This document shows, in pieces, positions 57,925 through 64,000 of a DNA stretch of 64,000 bases. The stretch lies in the NCBI RefSeq assembly GCF_022832385.1, contig NZ_JALHLE010000018.1, positions 96,627 through 160,626 of the forward strand, written 5' to 3'. The DNA comes from Novosphingobium album (ex Hu et al. 2023) (GTDB taxonomy: Bacteria; Pseudomonadota; Alphaproteobacteria; Sphingomonadales; Sphingomonadaceae). A program made the position numbers and the translations under genes. The first letter of the stretch is position 1, and each line of letters starts with the position of its first letter. The notes beneath the pieces are model-generated. The model was not told the origin of the DNA. It saw nothing but the letters and a program-made list of their open reading frames with translations, and made no database searches.

Positions 57925-58617
57925 TTACTTCTGATAGCGTTCCATCAAGGTTCGGCTGGGCCGGGCCTCAAGCACAGCCACGGCCATGGTCAAGGCCTCG
58001 TCGGATACCAGATCGAGGTCCAGTCGGTGTTCGGCAAAGGTCAGCCCGGCCTCCCACTGCGTGACCAGATTCAGGAACAGAAGGGTGGCTGCGGTAAGGC
58101 GCATCAGGGCAACGTCCCGGTCGAGCCAGAACAACTCGCCATAGAAGCGCTCCATCAAATCGGCGAGTGCAGGTGCCGTCTGGGCACTGTCGCCAGGGTG
58201 GCCGATCCCGGACGCGCGAAAACGGGTAAGATATTCGGATGTGAAACGAATATAGGGACGGCGACCAGCTTCGTCCGTTATATCAAGTTGTGGAATAACA
58301 AGAATTTTCATGAGACTTTCCAGATCGGGCCTGCCGCCGCGCCGATCGAGATCGTCGAGCATCCGGCGCCGGACGGGCTCCATCTGGCCCACGCGCAGCG
58401 CGAGGATCGCGGAGACGAGTTCGGTCCGGTCCTTGAAGTGATAGTGGACGGCGCTGTTGTTATTCTGACCGGCTTCGATACGGATCTGGCGTAGCGATAC
58501 GGCATCGATGCCGCGTTCGCCGAAAAGGCGTTCAGCGGCAAGAATGATCTTCTCGCGCGTGTCTGCGGCAGCGGCAGAGGTGTCTGTCTGCATTTTCGGC
58601 CCGATTCTCGAAGTCAT
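57925..58617 (-). CDS. TetR/AcrR family transcriptional regulator
   Basis: 230 aa. Ribosome site AGGAAGGACAGC just before the ATG. The TetR HTH is at about residues 20-66: TREKIILAAERLFGERGIDA, VSLRQIRIEAGQNNNSAVHYHFKDRTELV in outline, with VHYHF the recognition helix. The C-terminal ligand domain contains PYIRFTSEYLTRFRASGIG. It is the first gene before the DUF1254 pair and is divergent from a TonB receptor, 159 bases away. It probably controls both and senses the substrate. A perfect palindrome lies between them. Confidence 0.9.
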   Translation of the reverse strand: MTSRIGPKMQTDTSAAAADTREKIILAAERLFGERGIDAVSLRQIRIEAGQNNNSAVHYHFKDRTELVSAILALRVGQMEPVRRRMLDDLDRRGGRPDLESLMKILVIPQLDITDEAGRRPYIRFTSEYLTRFRASGIGHPGDSAQTAPALADLMERFYGELFWLDRDVALMRLTAATLLFLNLVTQWEAGLTFAEHRLDLDLVSDEALTMAVAVLEARPSRTLMERYQK

Positions 58618-58691
58618 GCTGTCCTTCCTAGGGGCTGAAGCGCCTTGACCACAAGTGCGCGCGCCATCTCCATCCTGATGTTTAGGACAGG

Positions 58692-58703
58692 TGGATTAAT
58701 CCA
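58692..58703. promoter_or_regulatory. Candidate TetR operator (12-bp perfect palindrome)
   Basis: TGGATTAATCCA is its own reverse complement and lies in the TetR/TonB-receptor divergent promoter region, 75 bases before the TetR start and 74 before the receptor start. Location and symmetry fit a dimeric TetR site. Confidence 0.5.
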
Positions 58704-58776
58704 TGCGTCTTATTGTAGGCAATACAGCAGAGGAATGGCCGGCGGCAACCGCTGGCTGCAGTTTGGGAGTGGGTTT

Positions 58777-61191
58777 ATGAGGAATCGTCGTGCGTTCCGG
58801 GCATTGATGCTCGCGACTTGTCCGCTGGCAGCCTTAACGGCCATGCCGGCATTCGCGCAGGAGAGTGATTCCGCGCAAGGCGCAGAGACCGGCGGTGTCG
58901 AGGAAATCGTCGTGACGGCGCGTAAGCGGCAGGAAACCTCACAGGACGTGCCGGTCGCGGTTACGGCAATCTCGGCAGCGCAGATTGATCGTTACGACCT
59001 GACGAGCATCGAAAAGGTTGCTGCCAGCATGGGCCAGCTCACCGTCGGACGCAACTCGACGGGTTCGGGTGCCCAGATCACGCTGCGTGGTATCGGTACG
59101 GCCCCCAGCTCCATCGGTATCGAACAGTCCGTCGCGGTGGTCGTGGACGGGGTCTACTATGGCCAGGGGCGGATCATCAACGAGGGCTTCTTCGATGCGA
59201 GCAGCATTGAGGTGCTGAAAGGGCCGCAGGCGCTCTTTTTCGGCAAGAACGCGACGGCCGGCGTCATCAACATCGCGACCAACGATCCGGGCAATGCATT
59301 CGAGGCCAGTCTTCGTACCGGCTACGAGTTCAAGTCCGGCACTGTTTATGGTGAGGGCGTTGTCTCTACGCCGATCAATGACACCACGGGCATCCGCGTG
59401 GCCGTCCGCGGCAGTTCGATGAGCGGCGGATACTTCCGCAACGAGGGCATGGAACTCCCCTATATCACCACCGACCGCACGGTGGATCCGGCACTGGTCA
59501 CCAGCCATCTGCAGCCGGTAGGACCGGTCAAGGTGTCCGGCGAAAAGGAATTCATGGGGCGTGTGACCCTCAAGAGCGAACTGACCGACAGGCTCACTGC
59601 GACACTCAAGGCCTCGTATTCGCGCACGAAGGTCAACAATCCCGCCTCCAACCGCGTCGCCTATGAGTGCGATGGCGGCGATACCTGGTTCAACACGGCA
59701 CTGTCCTGCGGCAAGCGTTTCGCGGTCTACAACAACGCGATGCCTTCGGACATCGCAGCCACCATTCCCGTGGCCGGCGATGGCAGCCAGTTCAACAAGT
59801 ATACGTCATGGGGCGTGACAGGCACGCTGGAATACTCTGGTGAAGCGCTCACCGTCACGTCGGTCACGAATTTCCAGAAGAACCGCAATCGTCTGTTGGT
59901 CGATGGTGATTTCGGTTCGGCCACCGCCGGGGCGACATGGGCGGTTGAAGACTCGCGCTGGCGGGCCTTCAGCTCGGAACTGCGCGCGCTGACGAGCTTT
60001 CAGTTCCCGCTGAACGTGATGATTGGCGGACTCTTCCAGGACACGCGTCGCGACTTCGTTCAGTACGTCGTCAACGGGGGTGCCGACAATCCGGCTGTTG
60101 CCGATCCCAGCTACCGCTACGCCGGGTTCGTGAAGAACTCCTTCACCGATGGCAAGACGCTGGCGGTCTACGGCCAGGCAATCCTGAAGCCGGTGGAAAG
60201 CGTCGAGATCACCGGCGGCGTGCGTTACACGCACGAAACCAAGAAGAGCGAGTTCATCCAGCCTTATGCCTCGCTGGCGTTGTTCGCACCCGGCGTGCTG
60301 GTGAGTGCGGACCAGACGTTCAACAACTGGTCGCCGGAAGCGACGATCCGATGGAAGCCGGCGGAAGGCATCAACGTCTTCGCCTCCTACAAGACGGCAT
60401 ACAAGTCGGGCGGTTTTTCCAATAGTGGCATCAATTCCGTCCTTGCCAGCGTCGATAATTTCACGTTCGGCCCGGAGAAGGCGGAAGGTTTCGAAGGCGG
60501 CATCAAGACGACGCTTCTGGACCGACAGCTGCGCCTCAACCTGATCGGGTACACCTACCGCTACAAGAACCTCCAGATCGACTTCTTCGACAGCTCTGTG
60601 TTTGCGTTCAACACGATCAATGCCGGTTCTGTCCGCACCAAGGGACTGGAACTGGAAGTGCAGTACGCCCCTTATGCAGTGCCGGGCCTGTCAGTGCGCG
60701 GGACACTCAACTACAATCATGCGCGCTACGAGGACTTCCTGGCACCGTGTTATGCTGGCCAGACGATCGTGCAGGGCTGCTCGCTGCCCAATCGCTATCA
60801 GGACCTCAGCGGCACCGAAACCGCGATGGCACCGGCGTGGACGGGCACGTTCGGTGTCACCTACGAAACATCGGTCACCGATTCTGCAAAGCTGAACCTG
60901 TCCGTCGATACCAAGTACAGCGACAGCTATCTGCCTTCGGGCTTCGGTAATCCCTATTCGCGCCAGAGCAGCTACCTGTCCGTCGACGCTACCGCCAAGT
61001 TGTCCTTCGCGGACCACTGGGACCTGGCGCTGATCGGCAAGAACCTCACCAACCGCTTTGTTGCCACCGGCGTCGTCGATGGTCCCGGCACCGGTTCCGG
61101 CACGGGCACGGCTGCGGGCATTCACGCCGATCAGATTGGTCTGATCAGCCTTCCGCGCAGCGTGCAACTCCAATTGACCTGGCGTTACTAA
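58777..61191 (+). CDS. TonB-dependent receptor
   Basis: 804 aa from ATG 58777, with GGGAG seven bases upstream. Signal peptide LMLATCPLAALTAMPAFAQ. TonB-box/plug: EEIVVTARKRQETSQDVPVA, then GQLTVGRNSTGSGAQITLRG, VVVDGVYYGQGRIINEG and FFDASSIEVLKGPQALFFGK. The barrel ends in LQLTWRY. This 'TARKR' type is typical of sphingomonad receptors for organic molecules rather than siderophores. Being divergent from TetR-DUF1254-DUF1254, it likely takes up the compound those genes respond to. Confidence 0.92.
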   Translation: MRNRRAFRALMLATCPLAALTAMPAFAQESDSAQGAETGGVEEIVVTARKRQETSQDVPVAVTAISAAQIDRYDLTSIEKVAASMGQLTVGRNSTGSGAQITLRGIGTAPSSIGIEQSVAVVVDGVYYGQGRIINEGFFDASSIEVLKGPQALFFGKNATAGVINIATNDPGNAFEASLRTGYEFKSGTVYGEGVVSTPINDTTGIRVAVRGSSMSGGYFRNEGMELPYITTDRTVDPALVTSHLQPVGPVKVSGEKEFMGRVTLKSELTDRLTATLKASYSRTKVNNPASNRVAYECDGGDTWFNTALSCGKRFAVYNNAMPSDIAATIPVAGDGSQFNKYTSWGVTGTLEYSGEALTVTSVTNFQKNRNRLLVDGDFGSATAGATWAVEDSRWRAFSSELRALTSFQFPLNVMIGGLFQDTRRDFVQYVVNGGADNPAVADPSYRYAGFVKNSFTDGKTLAVYGQAILKPVESVEITGGVRYTHETKKSEFIQPYASLALFAPGVLVSADQTFNNWSPEATIRWKPAEGINVFASYKTAYKSGGFSNSGINSVLASVDNFTFGPEKAEGFEGGIKTTLLDRQLRLNLIGYTYRYKNLQIDFFDSSVFAFNTINAGSVRTKGLELEVQYAPYAVPGLSVRGTLNYNHARYEDFLAPCYAGQTIVQGCSLPNRYQDLSGTETAMAPAWTGTFGVTYETSVTDSAKLNLSVDTKYSDSYLPSGFGNPYSRQSSYLSVDATAKLSFADHWDLALIGKNLTNRFVATGVVDGPGTGSGTGTAAGIHADQIGLISLPRSVQLQLTWRY

Positions 61192-61211
61192 CCTCCCAGC
61201 GCCACAGCCTC

Positions 61212-61250
61212 TGGCCTGCTCGATCATTGGGTCGGGCAGGCCATTTCTTA
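61212..61250 (+). terminator. Rho-independent terminator after the TonB receptor
   Basis: TGGCCTGC at 61212-61219 pairs with GCAGGCCA at 61236-61243, extended by a T-G wobble and CGA/TCG inside (12 pairs, 8-base loop). It is followed by TTTCTTAT. Confidence 0.75.
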
Positions 61251-61713
61251 TGTCGATATTGCGACGCATCGCTGATTGATCCCTGGATGCGCCGCGATTT
61301 TGGTCGCCCCTCTGATCTGTGCGGCTATTGCGGGAACGACTGACCTTGGTTTGATTGGAATGGAATCCGCGCGAGCGGATGTTTCGCATTCTGGGCAACC
61401 ACTAACCCGCGAGCGCTTCGATTGGTCCACCAGTTCCGATCTCGCCAAATGGACATCCCGCTAGTTCCCGCCGCTGTGAACTGTGGCTGCTTCTGGCTAG
61501 TTCGAAGTTGCTAAAAACGGCGGCCGGACGGTACCGGAAAGAGAGACCGTCGCCGTGAAGCCTGCAGCGATCTTAGACAAAACAACGTGCTTCGGTGAGG
61601 TCATGAGGATGTGATCTCGCTAGGTCGACACGCGGGACCTCGCGAATTTCGGGGACTCCGCCAATACCCCGTGTGACTGAAACGGGCCGGCAGCGGAATC
61701 CGAGGTTTCTCCA
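61251..61713. other. Gene-poor region with a possible transposase relic
   Basis: About 460 bases. One frame (about 61290-61455) reads APLICAAIAGTTDLGLIGME and continues ERFDWSTSSDLA, faintly resembling a segment of Tn3-type transposases ('agtnLGLxxMA...qL...W'). It is too short and diverged to call firmly. A GACGGT/ACCGTC inverted repeat sits at about 61528-61553. No intact gene. Confidence 0.35.
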
Positions 61714-62043
61714 TTAGACGCCTTCACAGATATCGAGAAAGGCGCGGATGCCGGCAGTGAAGTACTTGGCCTTGTGTGTCATGACGTAGAAGCGACGCTG
61801 CAACTCGAGTTCGGGGACCTTGATTTCGACGAGCCGCCGCCGCGAAATGAGAGGCTGCGCTGCCACGCGAGAGAAGCAACCAATCAGCGAACTGACGGCC
61901 ACCATTTCGAGGATGGCCTCTATCTGCTGGTGCTCCATGCCGATGCGCCAGCGGCTCAAGTACAGCCGCATGGCAGTGGCGAGTGTCTGCCCGGTATCCG
62001 ATCCCTTTTCCCTGACAACCCATCGCTCGGTCAGGACGTCATC
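61714..62043 (-). pseudogene. LysR-type regulator, C-terminal fragment
   Basis: In one frame: DDVLTERWVVREKGSDTGQT, then LEMVAVSSLIGCFSRVAAQP, RRRLVEIKVPELELQRRFYV and KYFTAGIRAFLDICEGV. These are the last ~110 residues of a LysR substrate-binding domain, including the helix that follows 'WVLREKGSGTR' in homologues. The DNA-binding half is absent; the preceding sequence belongs to an integrase remnant. It cannot regulate as it stands. The junction marks a deletion or insertion that joined two unrelated genes. Confidence 0.75.
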
Positions 62044-62139
62044 GATGCCCCACGCCTGTCTCCCGCCCAACGGGTGCGATGATCCACACATTGGCATCAA
62101 ACCCGGTGCAGGCTCTACTCGTAGCTGGTAGAGACTTCG

Positions 62140-62364
62140 GGCTCAGACCACGAGCTTCGTCGCGACGCCTCCTCGCATGAGCAAGGTCGACTGCCGGGTA
62201 AGCGCCAACGGCAAGTGCCTTCTCCCTGCCATGGATCCGGTACTTTACGCGCCACAGTTTGCTGCCTGTTGGCTTGACGAGCAAATACAGGCCCTGACTG
62301 TCGCCGACTTGTACGGATTGGACTTTGGTTTTGCGTTACGAATCGCGACGTCAGTTAGTGGCAT
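62140..62364 (-). pseudogene. Tyrosine recombinase (P4-type phage integrase), N-terminal fragment with frameshift
   Basis: From ATG 62364 the frame reads MPLTDVAIRNAKPKSNPYKS, the start of DUF4102-type integrases. It then goes out of frame near base 62305: one missing base puts the continuation DSQGLYLLVKPTGSKLWRVK, YRIHGREKALAVGAYPAVDL, AHARRRRDEARGL in another frame. It ends after ~75 residues where LysR-fragment sequence approaches. The catalytic domain (R-H-R-Y) is missing. This is a dead integrase, direct evidence of a former integrated element here. Confidence 0.85.
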
Positions 62365-62637
62365 TGCCGAGCCTTTCCCGCTTGAGGCCCCCACGGTGGG
62401 GGGCTCTTTGATCCAACCGGGAGAGCAAAGCCCCAAAAGATCCCCACTTTGACGTGGATGTCGCTGGAAACAGGTGGTCCAACCCGGACAAGAAGGGGCG
62501 AAAAGTCCCCGTTTTCTGCGGGCTTTATACGATAATATGGGTGATATTTGAAGGTGAAGGGAATCACGAAAAACCCCTAAAATCGCAGATTTCTAACATT
62601 TCTGGACGGGTAATTTCACAAGATACCCCCAACCATA

Positions 62638-62670
62638 CCCCCAAATGCGCTTGCTTGGCGCATTTGGGGG
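62638..62670. repeat. Perfect 13-bp inverted repeat with 7-base loop
   Basis: CCCCCAAATGCGC (62638-62650) and GCGCATTTGGGGG (62658-62670) are exact complements. It could be an integrase arm site, an attachment-core structure or a terminator lacking a T-run. Confidence 0.6.
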
Positions 62671-62853
62671 CAGCTAGAGCGCCGCCCCGCTTGCCAACCC
62701 CAAGGGCGGTGCGGAGCAGAACCGGAAATCCGCTTCGGGCGCGTTTACCGGCCCGAGAATTGCCGATTAGACCCCAGACCCCACACCGTACGCGACAAAA
62801 TACAGCCGCAAAGCCAGCAATTCCGGGCGTTTCGGCACATGGCAGCTTTTCAA

Positions 62854-62895
62854 TCAAATTTGACTTGGCTGATAAAGCGCACGTCAAATTTGACT
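62854..62895. repeat. Two direct copies of TCAAATTTGACT, 30 bp apart
   Basis: TCAAATTTGACT at 62854-62865 and 62884-62895. Each holds the perfect palindrome TCAAATTTGA. The 30-bp spacing (about three helical turns) suits cooperative binding of a dimeric regulator. No neighbouring + gene is known. Confidence 0.55.
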
Positions 62896-62927
62896 GAAAT
62901 GCGTCAACTGCGCAGGAATTTCGCCAT

Positions 62928-62952
62928 TGTGGTAGATCGCTACCACATTTTA
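62928..62952 (+). terminator. 8-bp perfect hairpin followed by TTTT
   Basis: TGTGGTAG-ATCG-CTACCACA (62928-62947) is a perfect stem with a 4-base loop, followed by TTTTAG on the + strand. Alternatively it is an operator. The TPR gene ends 45 bases away on the other strand. Confidence 0.4.
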
Positions 62953-62996
62953 GACCCGATTTGAAAACGATCCACTTCTCTTGAGGGCATGCATTG

Positions 62997-63986
62997 TCAG
63001 GGCGCGCTTCGCTGCTGGATCAAAGTCGTCACTCGCTCAAGATTTTGCTGTACTGTCTCTGCATTGCGGGTCGCACCCGATCCGCTGTACACCCACAATG
63101 CGGCATCATAGGCTTCCACCGCGCGGGCCAGCAGGGCAAGTCCGGCCTTGCCGCCCGTACGCTCGCCTTGCTTCTTAAGAACGTTGCCGAGGTTGTTCTG
63201 GATTCCGGCCCAACTATACGGACTTGTCGCTTTGGTATAGACCCGTAACGTGGCCTCTAAGGCCTCCTCCGCGCGGACAAGAAGGACGAGTCCCGCCTCG
63301 CCGTCTAAACGCGCGGCCTGGAACATGAGCACATTACCGAGATTGTTTTGAGTCTGAGCCCATTTAACTGGGCTAGTCGCTTCAGTGCGGACCCGCAGCG
63401 CGGCCTCTAAGACCTCCTCCGCGCGGACAAAGAGTGCTAGCCCCAATGCACCGTCCTTACGCTTGCCCTGATCCTTTAACGCAATCGCGAGGTTGTTCTG
63501 GGTCTCGGCCCATTCATCCGGACTTCCCGCTTCGGTTCTGACCCGCAACGCAGCTTCGAAGGCCTTTACTGAGCGGGCTAACAGCACCTCCACCACCTCG
63601 CCGCTGGCGCGCTGCGCTTGAACCCCAAACACATTGCCGAGGTTGTTCTGGATCGCGGCCCACTGATCCGGGCTTGCCGTTTCGGTATGAACCAGCAGCG
63701 CGGCCTCATAGGCTTCCTCTGATTTAGACAGTAACGCTAGCCCCATCTTGCCGCTGGTGCGATCTCCCTGCACCCCATGCACGTTACCGAGGTTGTTCTG
63801 GGTCACGGCCCACTCTTGGCTGAGTTTCGGGTACATCGGCAGGGCGCGGTCGCGATAGAGTGTGACGGCCCGCTCCAGCGCCTCAGGGGCACCAAATCTT
63901 ACACCGTATTCGTATCGATCATTAGCTGCCGCGCTGATCTGTTCCCATTGCGCCTGCTTGCCTGCTACTTCCAGCCGGGCACGCAT
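62997..63986 (-). CDS. TPR protein of 50-residue repeats (probably continues beyond window)
   Basis: 329 aa are visible. GGGAG lies five bases before the ATG at 63986, but the frame is open to the window edge and the sequence begins as if mid-protein (MRARLEVAGKQAQWEQISAA). From residue ~60 it is a run of near-identical 50-residue units: WAVTQNNLGNVHGVQGDR, WAAIQNNLGNVFGVQAQR, WAETQNNLAIALKDQGKR, WAQTQNNLGNVLMFQAAR, WAGIQNNLGNVLKKQGER. Each continues with GLALL-AEEAYEAALRV-type helices. These are long TPRs often found C-terminal to effector or sensor domains. The N-terminal domain that would reveal its job is outside the window. The C-terminus ends TTLIQQRSAP. Confidence 0.8.
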   Translation of the reverse strand: MRARLEVAGKQAQWEQISAAANDRYEYGVRFGAPEALERAVTLYRDRALPMYPKLSQEWAVTQNNLGNVHGVQGDRTSGKMGLALLSKSEEAYEAALLVHTETASPDQWAAIQNNLGNVFGVQAQRASGEVVEVLLARSVKAFEAALRVRTEAGSPDEWAETQNNLAIALKDQGKRKDGALGLALFVRAEEVLEAALRVRTEATSPVKWAQTQNNLGNVLMFQAARLDGEAGLVLLVRAEEALEATLRVYTKATSPYSWAGIQNNLGNVLKKQGERTGGKAGLALLARAVEAYDAALWVYSGSGATRNAETVQQNLERVTTLIQQRSAP

Positions 63987-64000
63987 CTCTTCTCCCGCAG

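Larger units (their letters stand above)
62365..62996. other. Non-coding region upstream of the integrase relic
   Basis: 630 bases, no supported gene. It contains two TACCCCC-A repeats (62624-62642), a 13-bp hairpin, two copies of a 12-base repeat and another hairpin, each described separately. Such direct and inverted repeats are common at integrase attachment regions. Confidence 0.5.

Noticed and set aside
1..64000. CRISPR arrays
   Set aside because: No regularly spaced short repeats were seen; the only regular repeat (150 bp, 63.0-63.9 kb) is coding TPR sequence.

Overview
The window is GC-rich DNA from an alphaproteobacterium, most likely a sphingomonad (Sphingomonadales, Novosphingobium-like). 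I infer this from recurring family types (three large TonB-dependent receptors, cytochrome P450, paired crotonases, SDRs, DUF1254 proteins, a SPINDLY-type glycosyltransferase), gene-dense packing and the many ATGA/GTGA start-stop overlaps. No database search was possible, so the genus is an inference. No CRISPR array or rRNA was seen; one tRNA (Gly-GCC) is present.

Layout. 1-7.1 kb is a surface-polysaccharide locus: an epimerase C-terminus, a GT4 glycosyltransferase and a sulfotransferase-like gene on +, facing a tightly coupled minus-strand operon rfbF-rfbG-C-methyltransferase-3,5-epimerase-GT2 that should make and use a CDP-linked branched 6-deoxyhexose. 7.5-12.8 kb holds core genes: a TonB-like protein, rpoN, lptB, a small membrane protein and pmbA. 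12.8-24.9 kb is a catabolic and redox region: a crotonase-crotonase-amidohydrolase operon, YjbQ, a CMD/cytochrome b/molybdopterin oxidoreductase operon, a membrane hydroxylase, a P450, an orphan ABC ATPase, nadB and two SDRs. 24.9-28.9 kb has a GlsB-like protein, class I nrdA behind a roughly 700-bp leader, a lipoprotein and a J-domain protein.

29-35.2 kb (minus) is a predicted phosphate-ester scavenging set: TonB receptor, PhoD, a secreted beta-propeller-like protein and an EEP phosphodiesterase. 35.3-36.4 kb is AT-rich and gene-poor, with one small CxxC protein and tRNA-Gly. 36.7-38.5 kb holds a thioredoxin-TPR chaperone, a Lon-N-terminal-domain protein and a small exported protein. 38.7-44.4 kb holds an OGT-type glycosyltransferase, a polytopic membrane protein, a nitronate monooxygenase relic and a Tat-exported FAD oxidase. 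44.6-48.8 kb is a siderophore receptor/PepSY operon with a possible Fur box.

49.2-54.2 kb is a complete MarR-controlled aromatic-acid-type efflux operon (FUSC, DUF1656, HlyD, OMF) with a near-perfect operator. 54.3-62.9 kb looks like an eroded island: a tRNA-like fragment, a large hairpin, a TetR-DUF1254-DUF1254 operon divergent from a TonB receptor, then LysR and integrase fragments. The window ends inside a TPR protein built from 50-residue repeats, probably the C-terminal part of a larger protein.
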